A stretch of DNA of 64,000 bases, taken from assembly GCF_019797765.1 (NCBI RefSeq), contig NZ_CP081862.1:3162001-3226000 (forward strand). The letters run 5' to 3'. This DNA is from Cellulomonas sp. C5510. Its GTDB lineage: Bacteria; Actinomycetota; Actinomycetes; Actinomycetales; Cellulomonadaceae. The notes beneath the pieces were generated by a model. The model had not been told where the DNA came from. It ran no database searches and saw only the letters and a list, made by a program, of their open reading frames with translations. Both the position numbers and the translations under genes were made by a program. Shown here in pieces: positions 17,049 to 27,697 of this stretch. Each line of letters opens with the position of its first letter. Position 1 is the stretch's first letter.

Positions 17049-18782
17049 TCAGAGCCCGAGCGCCGCCCGGGCCTCGGGCGTCACCCGCGCGGTGACCGCC
17101 GCCCGCGCCGCCGCGGGGTCCGCCGCCGCGAGCGCCGCGTCCGCCATCTCCCGGCACTGCGCGAGGGTGTGGCGGCGCAGCGCGTACCGCACGGCGGGCA
17201 GCGCAGCCGGGGACATCGACAGGCTGGTGACGCCGAGCCCGGCGAGGACGAGCGCCATGAGCGGGTCCGACGCCGACTCCCCGCACACCCCCACGGGCCG
17301 GTCGTGCCCGGCGCCCGCCCGCGCCGTGGCGGCGACCAGCTCCAGCACGGCCGGCTGCCACGCGTCGAGCAGGTCCACGAGCTCGCCGCGCAGCCGGTCG
17401 GCGGCCATCGTGTACTGCGCCAGGTCGTTGGTGCCGAGCGAGACGAAGTCCACCTCCTCGAGCACCCCGGCGGCGCGCAGGGCGGCGGCCGGGACCTCGA
17501 CCATGACCCCGACCGTGCGCAGGCCCGCGTCCCGGGCGGCGGCGGCGAACGCCCGCGCCTCCCCCGCGGTCGCGATCATCGGGGCCATCACCCAGGGGTC
17601 CGTGCCGGTCTCGCGGCCCGCCCGCGCGAGCGCGGTGAGCTGGTCGGCGAGCAGCCCGGGGGCGGACCGCACGAGCCGGTAGCCCCGGACGCCGAGGGCC
17701 GGGTTCTCCTCCGGCGTGAGGTTCGCGAAGGCCAGCGGCTTGTCCGCGCCCGCGTCGAGCGTCCGCACGACGACCTTGCGTCCCGGCCCCACGGCCCGGA
17801 GCACCCGCGCGTAGACCTCGGCCTGCTCGTCGACCGTCGGCGCCTGCTGCCGGCCCAGGAACAGCACCTCGGTGCGGAACAGCCCGACGCCCTCCGCGGC
17901 GGTCGCGGACAGCCGCTCCGCGTCCTCGGCGGTGCCGATGTTGGCGAGCAGCGCGACCCCGTGCCCGTCGGCGGTGGCGCCGGGGGCGGTGTCCTCCTCC
18001 AGCGCGCGCTCCGCCGCCGCGCGGGCCGCGAACGCCGCGCGCGCGTCGTCGTCGGGCTGCACGAGGACGGTGCCGGCGGCGGCGTCGACCCCGACCACCA
18101 CCCCGTCGGGCAGGCCCGCGGCACCGGCGGTGCGCACCACGCACGGGATGCCGTTCTGCCCCGCGATGATCGCCGTGTGCCCGGTGGGGCCGCCCTCCTC
18201 GGTGACGAGCGCGAGCACCCGCTCGAGGTCCAGGGCGGCGGTGTCGGCCGGCGCCAGGTCCCGTGCCACGACGACGGACGGTTCACGCAGCTCGGGGACG
18301 CCAGGGGCGGGCAGGCCGGCCAGGCGGGCGACGACGCGGTCGCGGACGCTGCGCAGGTCGGTCACGCGCTCCGCGAGGTAGCCGCCGGCCTGCTCGAACA
18401 TCGCGGCGAACTGGCCGACCACCGCGTCGAGGGCCCCGACGGCCGGCTCGCCGCCGCGCACGCGCGCGAGCACCTGATCGCGCAGCGCCGGGTCGTCGGC
18501 CATCATCGCGGTCGCGCCCAGCACCTCGGCGACGGTCCCGCCCGCCCGGTCGGCCTGCGCGCGCAGCGCCTCGGCGACGTCCGCGAACGCCGCGACGACC
18601 GCGTCGGGCACGTCGGCCTCCGGCACGGGTGCACCGTCCCGGACCACGGGCGCGTCGCCGGGCACGGCCGGGGCGGGCTGCACCCGCACGACCGGGCCCA
18701 CGGCGACACGCCGGCCCACCCCCACGCCGTGCAGGAGCGTCCCGGGGGCGGGAGCGGTGGCGGACTCGGTGCGCGTGCTCAT
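17049..18782 (-). CDS. ptsI: PTS enzyme I (phosphoenolpyruvate-protein phosphotransferase)
   Basis: A 577-residue cytoplasmic protein that takes phosphate from PEP and passes it to HPr, the first step of PTS sugar uptake. The phosphorylated histidine lies in GGPTGHTAIIAGQNGIPCVV. The PEP-binding C-terminal barrel shows GVGLFRTEVLFLGR, DAGADKPLAF, MVEVPAAAL, LGTNDLAQYTMAADR and the active cysteine in GVCGESASDPL. Length is normal. The ATG at 18782 has GGAGAG six bases upstream. It follows fruK by 65 bases on the same strand. Neither HPr nor a sugar-specific EII is present nearby, so those must be encoded elsewhere. Confidence 0.96.
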   Translation of the reverse strand: MSTRTESATAPAPGTLLHGVGVGRRVAVGPVVRVQPAPAVPGDAPVVRDGAPVPEADVPDAVVAAFADVAEALRAQADRAGGTVAEVLGATAMMADDPALRDQVLARVRGGEPAVGALDAVVGQFAAMFEQAGGYLAERVTDLRSVRDRVVARLAGLPAPGVPELREPSVVVARDLAPADTAALDLERVLALVTEEGGPTGHTAIIAGQNGIPCVVRTAGAAGLPDGVVVGVDAAAGTVLVQPDDDARAAFAARAAAERALEEDTAPGATADGHGVALLANIGTAEDAERLSATAAEGVGLFRTEVLFLGRQQAPTVDEQAEVYARVLRAVGPGRKVVVRTLDAGADKPLAFANLTPEENPALGVRGYRLVRSAPGLLADQLTALARAGRETGTDPWVMAPMIATAGEARAFAAAARDAGLRTVGVMVEVPAAALRAAGVLEEVDFVSLGTNDLAQYTMAADRLRGELVDLLDAWQPAVLELVAATARAGAGHDRPVGVCGESASDPLMALVLAGLGVTSLSMSPAALPAVRYALRRHTLAQCREMADAALAAADPAAARAAVTARVTPEARAALGL

Positions 18783-18847
18783 GGTCTCTCCGTCGAGGTG
18801 GGGGCGAGCGGGTGCGGGTGTCGGGGGCTGCGGGCCCGGGCGGTCCC

Positions 18848-19825
18848 TCAGAGCTCCTGGAGCGCGAGGGCGGGGTCGGGATCGGCGACGACGGCGACCT
18901 CGTCGGGGCGGACGTCGGCGGGGCACGGGGCCTCGGTGCCGGGCAGCAGGACGGCGGCGCGCCCCCAGGCCACGGCACGTCGCAGCCGCTCGGCCGGTTC
19001 CCCCGGCGCGGCCAGGTACCCGGCGAGCGTGGAGTCCCCGGCGCCGACCGTGGAGACGGGCTGCAGCGGCGCTCCGCCGGCCCACCAGGAACCGCCGCCG
19101 GTCACGAGCAGCGCGCCGTGCGCCCCGAGGCTGACGAGCACCGCGTCGGTCCCCGCGGCCCGCACGGTCGCCGCGGCGGCCAGCACGTCCCCGACCGTCA
19201 CGAGGTCCCGCCCGGCGAGCTCCGCGAGCTCCTCGTCGTTGGGCTTGACCAGGGCGAGCCCCCCGTGCCGCACGGCGGCGGCCAACGGCTCGCCGGAGGT
19301 GTCGAGCACCACCGGGACGCCGTGCCGCGCGCCGAGGTCGGCGACCCGGGTGAAGAACGCGTCGTCGACCCCCGCGGGCAGGCTGCCGGCGGCGACGACC
19401 GCCGTCGCCCCCGCGAGCACCTCCGCCTCCACGGCGGCGAGCAGGGCGTCGACCTCCGCGGCGGACAGCGCCGGCCCGGGGGCGTTGATCTTGGTGGTCG
19501 CACCGCTCGACTCCGTGAGCGTGATGTTGGACCGGGTGTCGCCCGCCACCGGCACGGGACGGGCGGTCACCCCCTGGGCGGCCAGCAGCGCGACGAGCTG
19601 GGCGCCGTCCGCGCCGCCCGACGGCAACACGGCGCAGGTCGCGACGCCGTGCACCGCGAGCGCCCGGGACACGTTGATCGCCTTGCCGCCGGGGTGCTGG
19701 TGCGTGCCGACCGCCCGGTTGACCTCGCCGGGCAGCAGGACGTCGAGGTCGAGCGCCCGGTCCAGGCTGGGGTTCGGTGTGAGGGTGACGACCCGGGGCG
19801 TCACGGCCGCCCGCGAGCCGGTCAC
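18848..19825 (-). CDS. fruK: 1-phosphofructokinase, PfkB family
   Basis: A 325-residue sugar kinase that phosphorylates fructose-1-P to fructose-1,6-bisphosphate. It opens with VVTLTPNPSLDRALDL and carries HPGGKAINVSRAL, typical of the FruK/LacC group. The C-terminal PfkB signature VSTVGAGDSTLAGYLA holds the catalytic aspartate. LVKPNDEELAELAG is the usual FruK/LacC internal motif. The GTG at 19825 overlaps the stop of the upstream deoR gene (GTGA), giving a coupled deoR-fruK-ptsI unit. Tagatose-6-phosphate kinase is the main alternative, but the PTS neighbour supports fructose. Confidence 0.9.
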   Translation of the reverse strand: MTGSRAAVTPRVVTLTPNPSLDRALDLDVLLPGEVNRAVGTHQHPGGKAINVSRALAVHGVATCAVLPSGGADGAQLVALLAAQGVTARPVPVAGDTRSNITLTESSGATTKINAPGPALSAAEVDALLAAVEAEVLAGATAVVAAGSLPAGVDDAFFTRVADLGARHGVPVVLDTSGEPLAAAVRHGGLALVKPNDEELAELAGRDLVTVGDVLAAAATVRAAGTDAVLVSLGAHGALLVTGGGSWWAGGAPLQPVSTVGAGDSTLAGYLAAPGEPAERLRRAVAWGRAAVLLPGTEAPCPADVRPDEVAVVADPDPALALQEL

Positions 19826-20583
19826 GCGCGCACCACCCGCGGGCCCGCGGCCTCGATCTCGTCGGCGACCTCGGGCTGCACGCCGGCGTCGGTCACCAGC
19901 GTGTCGACCTCCGCCAGCGGCGCGACGTGCGCGAAGTCCTCGCGGCCGAGCTTGCTGTGGTCGGCGAGCACGACGATCCGGCGTGCGGCCTGCACGAGCG
20001 CCCGCTTGACCGCCGCCTCCGCGAGGTCGGGTGTCGTGAGGCCGTGCTCGACGCTCAGGCCGTTGGTGCCGAGGAACGCCACGTCCGCGCGGATGTCGGC
20101 GAGCTCGCGCAGCGCCCAGGTGCCGACCGCGGCGAGGGTGCGGCCCCGGACCGTCCCGCCGACCAGGTGCAGCGTGACGCCGGGCCGGGTGGCGAGCACG
20201 GTGGCGACCGGCAGCGCGTGCGTCACGACGGTGAGCTCGCGGTCGGCCGGCAGCAGCTCCGCCAGCCGCACGGTGGTGGTGCCGGCGTCGAGGATGAGCG
20301 AGCCGCCGTCGGGCAGCTCGTCGAGGGCGGCCTTCGCGATGCGGTCCTTCTCCCCCGCGAGCAGCCCCTCGCGCTGGGCGAGCCCGGGCTCGAACCCGAG
20401 CTGCTCGACGGGGATGGCACCGCCGTGCACCCGCCGGACCAGGCCGTGGCGCTCCAGCACCGTCAGGTCGCGGCGCACCGTCTCGGGAGTCACGTCGAGC
20501 CGTGTGGCCAGCGACGCGACGTCGACCCGTCCGTCCCGCCGCGCGGCGGCGAGGATCTGCTGCTGGCGCTCCGTTGCGTACAC
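19822..20583 (-). CDS. DeoR family repressor, FruR-like
   Basis: A 253-residue regulator. Residues 1-60 form the DeoR winged helix: ERQQQILAAARRDGRVDV then LDVTPETVRRDLTVLERHGL. The rest is the DeoR sensor domain, with GSLILDAGTTTVRLAELL and LTVVTHALPVA, which binds phosphorylated sugars in this family. Position as first gene ahead of fruK and ptsI makes a fructose-PTS repressor responding to fructose-1-P or fructose-1,6-bisphosphate the likely role. The GTG at 20583 has GGAGCGGAC just upstream. An A/C-rich repeat motif at 20661-20680 is a candidate binding site. Confidence 0.88.
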   Translation of the reverse strand: MYATERQQQILAAARRDGRVDVASLATRLDVTPETVRRDLTVLERHGLVRRVHGGAIPVEQLGFEPGLAQREGLLAGEKDRIAKAALDELPDGGSLILDAGTTTVRLAELLPADRELTVVTHALPVATVLATRPGVTLHLVGGTVRGRTLAAVGTWALRELADIRADVAFLGTNGLSVEHGLTTPDLAEAAVKRALVQAARRIVVLADHSKLGREDFAHVAPLAEVDTLVTDAGVQPEVADEIEAAGPRVVRA

Positions 20584-20660
20584 GTCCGCTCCGTCGAGGT
20601 CCCGGGCCGCCGGGTGTCGCCCGGCGGCGGTGCGGGTCCAGCATGGCCCAGGTCAGACCC

Positions 20661-20680
20661 AAAACGCAAGCAAACAAACC
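20661..20680. promoter_or_regulatory. Candidate operator for the DeoR-type repressor
   Basis: CAAAACGCAAGCAAACAAAC stands out as an A-rich island in GC-rich DNA, 78 bases ahead of the deoR start. On the coding strand it reads as repeated GTTTG/CTTGCG units. DeoR-family sugar repressors often bind direct repeats of this kind. No clean -10/-35 pair is recognised next to it. Confidence 0.4.
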
Positions 20681-20747
20681 GACCCGGGGCGAGATCCACA
20701 CAGATCCGGGCAGGAACGGGCATCGCGGCCCCGCGCTCCCGTGGGGC

Positions 20748-21872
20748 TCAGCGCGGCTGGTACGGCGAGACGACGATCTCGACGCGCTGGAACTCCTTGA
20801 GGTCCGAGTACCCGGTGGTCGCCATGGCCCGGCGGAGCGCCCCGATGAGGTTGAGCGAGCCGTCCGCGGTCGAGCCGGGGCCGAACAGCACCTGCTGCAG
20901 CGTCCCCGCCCGCCCGACGTGCACGCGCTCCCCGCGCGGCAGGTGCGGGTGGTGCGCCTCCGGGCCCCAGTGCCAGCCGCCGCCCGGCGCGTCCGTCGCC
21001 CGGGCGAGCGCGGCCCCGAGCATGACGGCGTCCGCGCCGCACGCGACGGCCTTCACCAGGTCGCCCGACCGGCCCACCCCGCCGTCCGCGATGACGTGCA
21101 CGTACCGGCCGCCGGACTCGTCCAGGTAGTCCCGGCGCGCGGCCGCGACGTCCGCGACCGCCGTGGCCATCGGGGCGTGGATGCCGAGCGAGACGCGTGT
21201 GGTGTGCGCCGCGCCGCCGCCGAACCCGACCAGCACGCCCGCCGCCCCGGTGCGCATGAGGTGCAGCGCCGCGGTGTACGTGGACGCGCCGCCGACGACC
21301 ACCGGCACGTCGAGCTCGTAGATGAAGCGCTTGAGGTTCAGCGGCTCGGCCCGGCCGGAGACGTGCTCGGCCGACACCGTGGTGCCGCGGATGACGAACA
21401 GGTCGACGCCGGCGTCGACGACGTCCTTCCAGAACTCCTGCGTGCGCTGCGGGGACAGCGCGCCCGCGACCGTCACGCCGGCGTCGCGGATCTCGCCGAT
21501 GCGGCGCCGGATGAGCTCCGGCTGGATCGGCGCCGCGTAGATCTCCTGCATGCGGGCGGTCGCCTCGTCGGCCGGGAGCTCGGCGATCCGGGCGAGCAGC
21601 GGCTCGGGGTCCTCGTAGCGGGTCCACAGCCCCTCGAGGTCGAGCACGCCCAGGCCGCCCGCGCGGCCGAGCGCGACGGCCGTGGCCGGGCTCATGACCG
21701 AGTCCATCGGCGCCGCCAGCACCGGCAGGTCGAAGTGGTAGGCGTCGATCTGCCAGCCGACCGAGACCTCCTCCGGGTCCCGGGTGCGCCGGGAGGGCAC
21801 CACGGCGATGTCGTCGAAGGAGTACGCGCGCCGCCCCCGCTTGCCGCGGCCGATCTCGATCTCGTTGCTCAC
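20748..21872 (-). CDS. guaB3: GuaB3 family IMP dehydrogenase-related protein
   Basis: A 374-residue TIM-barrel protein of the GuaB3 branch, found beside guaB in most actinobacteria. It lacks the CBS domains of true IMP dehydrogenase. Typical parts are YSFDDIAVVPSRRTRDP near the N-terminus, PVLAAPMDSVM, and HVIADGGVGRSGDLVKAVACGAD. The catalytic loop region reads LVGFGGGAAHTTRVSLGI: there is no cysteine where GuaB has GSICTTR. It therefore cannot use the standard IMPDH thioimidate chemistry in the standard way. Start GTG at 21872. Cellular role in actinobacteria is not settled. Confidence 0.9.
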   Translation of the reverse strand: MSNEIEIGRGKRGRRAYSFDDIAVVPSRRTRDPEEVSVGWQIDAYHFDLPVLAAPMDSVMSPATAVALGRAGGLGVLDLEGLWTRYEDPEPLLARIAELPADEATARMQEIYAAPIQPELIRRRIGEIRDAGVTVAGALSPQRTQEFWKDVVDAGVDLFVIRGTTVSAEHVSGRAEPLNLKRFIYELDVPVVVGGASTYTAALHLMRTGAAGVLVGFGGGAAHTTRVSLGIHAPMATAVADVAAARRDYLDESGGRYVHVIADGGVGRSGDLVKAVACGADAVMLGAALARATDAPGGGWHWGPEAHHPHLPRGERVHVGRAGTLQQVLFGPGSTADGSLNLIGALRRAMATTGYSDLKEFQRVEIVVSPYQPR

Positions 21873-21931
21873 CGGCCCAGGCTACCGGCGCGGACGCCCC
21901 CGTCGCCGGGGACGCCCACGCCGGTGCGACG

Positions 21932-21961
21932 GGCCCGGCGCCGACCCGCCGGCGCCGGGCC
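21932..21961. terminator. Hairpin terminator after the DJ-1/PfpI gene
   Basis: An 11-bp GC stem (GGCCCGGCGCC at 21932-21942 with 21951-21961) and an eight-base loop, just past the stop of the DJ-1/PfpI gene on the minus strand. It also separates that gene from guaB3. Confidence 0.6.
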
Positions 21962-21966
21962 GCGGT

Positions 21967-22521
21967 TCAGCCCGCGACCGCGTCGACGACCGCCGCGCAG
22001 AAGGCGGGCAGGTCGTCGGGGTTGCGCGAGGTGATCAGCGTGCTGGCGCCGCTCTGCGACACGACGACCTCCCGGTCGACCCAGTCGGCACCGGCGTTGC
22101 GCAGGTCGGTCGCCAGGCTCGGGTAGGACGTCAGCGTGACGCCGTCCACGACGCCCGCCTCGATCAGCGTCCACGGGCCGTGGCAGATCGCCGCGACGGG
22201 CTTGCCCGCACCGACGACCGCGCGCACGAGCGCCTGCGCGCCCTCCTGCGTGCGCAGGGTGTCGGCGTTGACGGTGCCGCCCGGGATGACGAGGGCGTCG
22301 ACGTCGTCCGCCGACACCTGGTCGAGCGTGCGGTCCACCGGGTAGTCGCCGCCCGGGTCGAGGTCGTTGTTGACGGCGCTCACCGTGCCCGCCTCCGCGG
22401 ACACCAGCACGGGTGTGCCGCCCTCGTCGACCACGGCCTGCCAGGGCGCGGTCAGCTCGGGCTCCTCGATCCCCTTGCTGCTGGTCAGGAACGCGACGGT
22501 CCGGCCGGTCAGGCGTGCCAT
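21967..22521 (-). CDS. DJ-1/PfpI family protein
   Basis: A 184-residue protein of the DJ-1/PfpI superfamily (PfpI/YhbO-like subgroup), usually linked to repair of glyoxal or methylglyoxal damage or general stress. It starts LTGRTVAFLTSSKGIEEPEL, as in the PfpI group. The nucleophile elbow VAAICHGPWTLIEAG holds cysteine 113, followed directly by histidine. The conserved acidic residue before the core is present as GIEEPEL. The ATG at 22521 has GGAGAC close upstream. It is divergent from the exonuclease gene. Substrate cannot be assigned. Confidence 0.9.
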   Translation of the reverse strand: MARLTGRTVAFLTSSKGIEEPELTAPWQAVVDEGGTPVLVSAEAGTVSAVNNDLDPGGDYPVDRTLDQVSADDVDALVIPGGTVNADTLRTQEGAQALVRAVVGAGKPVAAICHGPWTLIEAGVVDGVTLTSYPSLATDLRNAGADWVDREVVVSQSGASTLITSRNPDDLPAFCAAVVDAVAG

Positions 22522-22711
22522 GACGTCTCCTCTCGGTGGGTGCTCCCCGCTGTCCGCGGGCTCCTCCCACCCTCACCCCGGCGGTGCCCGGCCGCATCTC
22601 GCCGGGCGGTGCGGGCCGGCCGGCCGGTCCGGGCCGCGACAGGCCGGGGCCGGTTCCCCGGCCGCGTGGGTGGCCGGTGCGATGCTGACAGGGCAGGAAG
22701 GAGTGCGACGC

Positions 22712-23497
22712 ATGACCTGGACGGACGGGCCGCTGCTGGGCTTCGACACGGAGACCACCGGCGTCGACGTGGACCACGACCGCATCGTCACCGCGGCGCT
22801 GGTGCGGAGGGACGCCACGGGCACGCACGTCCGCACGTGGCTGATCGACCCGGGCGTGCCCATCCCGGAGGCCGCGAGCGCGATCCACGGCATCAGCACC
22901 GAGCACGCGCGCGCCCACGGCAGGGCGCCCCGGCCGGCGCTGGACGAGATCGCGGACGCCATCGCCGGTGCCGTCCGCGACGGCGTGCCGGTGGTCGCCT
23001 ACAACGCGTCGTTCGACCTGTGCCTGCTGGAGGCCGAGCTGCGCCGCCACCACCTGCCCACGGTCGAGGACCGCCTGGACGGCGAGCTGCGCCCGGTGAT
23101 CGACCCGCTGGTGCTGGACCGCGCGGAGGACCGGTACCGCAGGGGCAAGCGCAAGCTCGTCGACCTCTGCGGCGTGTACCAGGTGGTCGACACCGGCAGC
23201 CTGCACACCGCCGACGTCGACGTGGTGGCCACGCTCGACGTGCTCGAGCGGATCGTCGGGCGGTTCCCGCACCTCGGTGACCTCGACCTCGTGTCCCTGC
23301 ACGACTACCAGGTGACCGCGCACCGGGCGTGGGCGGAGGCGTTCAACGCCTGGCGCGACGAGCGCGGCCTGCCCGGCCCCGGGGCGGAGCACACGTGGCC
23401 CAGCCGCGGGCGCCGGCAGCCGGCCCCGCCCGTCCACGACCCGGCGCGCGACCTGCGGTTCGCGGGGCACCCCGTCCAGGACACGCTGATCGCCTGA
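22712..23497 (+). CDS. DEDDh 3'-5' exonuclease (DnaQ-like)
   Basis: A 261-residue nuclease of the DnaQ/DEDDh fold. ExoI is GFDTETTG (D12, E14), ExoII is VAYNASFDLCLLEAEL, and ExoIII has the histidine-type pattern LHTADVDVVATLDVLE, so all catalytic positions are present. HGISTEHARAHG is the typical stretch before ExoII. It could be a free-standing proofreading subunit or a DNA/RNA repair exonuclease. The ATG at 22712 is chosen because GGAAGGAG lies eight bases upstream; another in-frame ATG at 22682 lacks this. A palindromic terminator follows. Confidence 0.88.
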   Translation: MTWTDGPLLGFDTETTGVDVDHDRIVTAALVRRDATGTHVRTWLIDPGVPIPEAASAIHGISTEHARAHGRAPRPALDEIADAIAGAVRDGVPVVAYNASFDLCLLEAELRRHHLPTVEDRLDGELRPVIDPLVLDRAEDRYRRGKRKLVDLCGVYQVVDTGSLHTADVDVVATLDVLERIVGRFPHLGDLDLVSLHDYQVTAHRAWAEAFNAWRDERGLPGPGAEHTWPSRGRRQPAPPVHDPARDLRFAGHPVQDTLIA

Positions 23498-23506
23498 CCT
23501 GCGGCG

Positions 23507-23528
23507 CCGACCTCACCGGTGAGGTCGG
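23507..23528. terminator. Palindromic terminator after the exonuclease gene
   Basis: CCGACCTCACC followed at once by its reverse complement (23507-23517 and 23518-23528), nine bases after the stop. Likely terminator; it also isolates the next gene. Confidence 0.6.
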
Positions 23529-23582
23529 GACGACCCCGTGAACGCCCCGCGCACAGGATCTCCTCATTCTGCGCCGCGCAGA

Positions 23583-23600
23583 TATCTCATCCATGAGATA
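23583..23600. promoter_or_regulatory. Palindromic operator overlapping the start of the XRE-MurA gene
   Basis: TATCTCAT-CC-ATGAGATA is a perfect inverted repeat of 8-base arms with a two-base spacer, in AT-rich DNA. The right arm contains the proposed ATG at 23593. A -10-like TACGTT (23599-23604) overlaps its end, six bases before the alternative GTG at 23611. Because the gene itself has a Cro/CI-type HTH, autorepression is the simplest reading. Confidence 0.6.
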
Positions 23601-25209
23601 CGTTCGCTCGGTGACCACGACCTCCGAGACCGCGACCGGCACGATCCCCGCCGTCAACGCGCCGAACTCCCCCGTGACCCCCACGCTCCCCGAGCAGCTC
23701 GCCCACGTGGGCTCGCTCGTCCGGTCCGCCCGCCGCCACCGCGGCCTCACGCAGACCCAGCTCGCCGAGCTGCTCGGCACCAGCCAGTCCGCCGTCCACC
23801 GCATCGAGCAGGGCTCCCAGAACCTCAGCCTCGACATGCTCACGCGCATCGGCGCGGCGCTCGACGCCCCCATCGTGACCCTCGGCGGCCCCCAGCACAC
23901 CCACCTGCGCGTGCAGGGCGGCGTCCGCCTCGAGGGCCGGCTCGACGTCAACACCTCCAAGAACGGCGCCGTCGCGCTGCTGTGCGCGTCGCTGCTCAAC
24001 CGCGGCACCACGCGCCTGCGCAACGTCGCCCGGATCGTCGAGGTGGACCGCATCGTCGACGTGCTGCGGTCCGTCGGCGTCCGCGCCACCTGGTCGAACG
24101 ACGGCCACGACCTCGAGATCGTCGTGCCGAAGGACCTCGACCTCGAGGCCATCGACGTGGACGCGGCACGCCGGACCCGGTCGATCATCATGTTCTTCGG
24201 CCCGCTGCTCGGCCAGCTCGACGAGTTCCACCTGCCGTACGCCGGCGGCTGCGACCTCGGCTCGCGCACCGTCGAGCCGCACATGATCGCCCTGCGCCCG
24301 TTCGGGCTGTCCGTGACGGCCACGGCAGGGCGCTACCACGCCCGCGTCACCGACCCCGGCCGCCGCGACCTGTCGATCGTGCTCACCGAGCGCGGCGACA
24401 CCGTCACCGAGAACGCCCTCATGGCCGCCGCCCGCCGCGACGGCGTCACGACCATCCGGAACGCCAGCCCCAACTACATGGTCCAGGACCTGTGCTTCTA
24501 CCTGGAGCTGCTGGGCGTGCGGGTCGACGGCATCGGGACCACCACGCTCACCGTGCACGGCAAGGCGGAGATCGACGCGGACGTGGAGTACGCGGTGTCC
24601 GAGGACCCGGTCGAGGCGATGAGCCTGCTGACCGCCGGCATCGTCACCGGCTCGGAGATCACCGTCGGCCGGGTGCCGATCGAGTTCATGGAGATCGAGC
24701 TCGCGACGCTGTCCGAGATGGGCCTGCGGTACACGCTGTCGCCGGAGTACACCGCGCACAACGGCCGCACCCGGCTCGTGGACATCACCGTGCACCCGAG
24801 CGACCTGCGCGCGCCGCTCGACAAGATCCACCCGATGCCGTTCCCCGGCCTCAACATCGACAACCTGCCGTTCTTCGCGGTCATCGCGGCATGCGCGACC
24901 GGGTCGACGCTCGTGCACGACTGGGTCTACGAGGGCCGCGCGATCCACCTCACGGACCTCACCCGGCTCGGCGCCGACGTGCGGCTGCTCGACGCGCACC
25001 GGCTGCAGGTGTCCGGCCCGACCCACTGGTCCGGCGCCGAGGTGTCCTGCCCGCCGGCGCTCCGGCCCGCGGTGGTGATCCTGCTGGCGATGCTCGCCGC
25101 CAAGGGCACGAGCGTGCTGCGCAACGTCGACATCATCGCCCGCGGGTACGAGCAGCTGCAGGAGCGGCTGGTCGAGCTCGGCGCCCAGATCGAGACGTTC
25201 CGCGACTGA
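23593..25209 (+). CDS. XRE-type HTH fused to a MurA-like enolpyruvyl transferase
   Basis: A 538-residue two-domain protein. Residues about 38-95 are a Cro/CI helix-turn-helix: LVRSARRHRGLTQTQLAELL then GTSQSAVHRIEQGSQNLSLD. From about 108 to the end is a UDP-N-acetylglucosamine 1-carboxyvinyltransferase-like (MurA/EPSP synthase fold) domain. It keeps TSKNGAVALL (lysine 123, the MurA K22 position) and AGGCDLGSRTVEPH (cysteine 220, the MurA C115 position). The region around the MurA catalytic aspartate is altered (PMPFPGLNIDNLPFF). It may be a regulator that senses wall precursors, an extra MurA, or both; a separate housekeeping murA is expected elsewhere. Start ATG 23593; GTG 23611 is an alternative. 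No Shine-Dalgarno. Confidence 0.85.
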   Translation: MRYVRSVTTTSETATGTIPAVNAPNSPVTPTLPEQLAHVGSLVRSARRHRGLTQTQLAELLGTSQSAVHRIEQGSQNLSLDMLTRIGAALDAPIVTLGGPQHTHLRVQGGVRLEGRLDVNTSKNGAVALLCASLLNRGTTRLRNVARIVEVDRIVDVLRSVGVRATWSNDGHDLEIVVPKDLDLEAIDVDAARRTRSIIMFFGPLLGQLDEFHLPYAGGCDLGSRTVEPHMIALRPFGLSVTATAGRYHARVTDPGRRDLSIVLTERGDTVTENALMAAARRDGVTTIRNASPNYMVQDLCFYLELLGVRVDGIGTTTLTVHGKAEIDADVEYAVSEDPVEAMSLLTAGIVTGSEITVGRVPIEFMEIELATLSEMGLRYTLSPEYTAHNGRTRLVDITVHPSDLRAPLDKIHPMPFPGLNIDNLPFFAVIAACATGSTLVHDWVYEGRAIHLTDLTRLGADVRLLDAHRLQVSGPTHWSGAEVSCPPALRPAVVILLAMLAAKGTSVLRNVDIIARGYEQLQERLVELGAQIETFRD

Positions 25210-25220
25210 CCGCCGACGCG

Positions 25221-25254
25221 ACGGGGGCCGGGTGCGCGTGCACCCGGCCCCCGT
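25221..25254. terminator. Bidirectional terminator between XRE-MurA and guaB
   Basis: A perfect 15-bp stem (ACGGGGGCCGGGTGC at 25221-25235 with 25240-25254), four-base loop, between two convergent genes. Confidence 0.8.
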
Positions 25255-25290
25255 CCGCACGTCCGCGCCGACGGCGGACGGCGCCGTCGG

Positions 25291-27697
<2,407 letters not shown>

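Noticed and set aside
23474..23486. GTCCAGGACACGC inside the exonuclease gene matches 13 bases of the hairpin stem.
   Set aside because: It encodes VQDTL at the protein end, has no matching second arm, and no loop sequence; chance similarity is enough.
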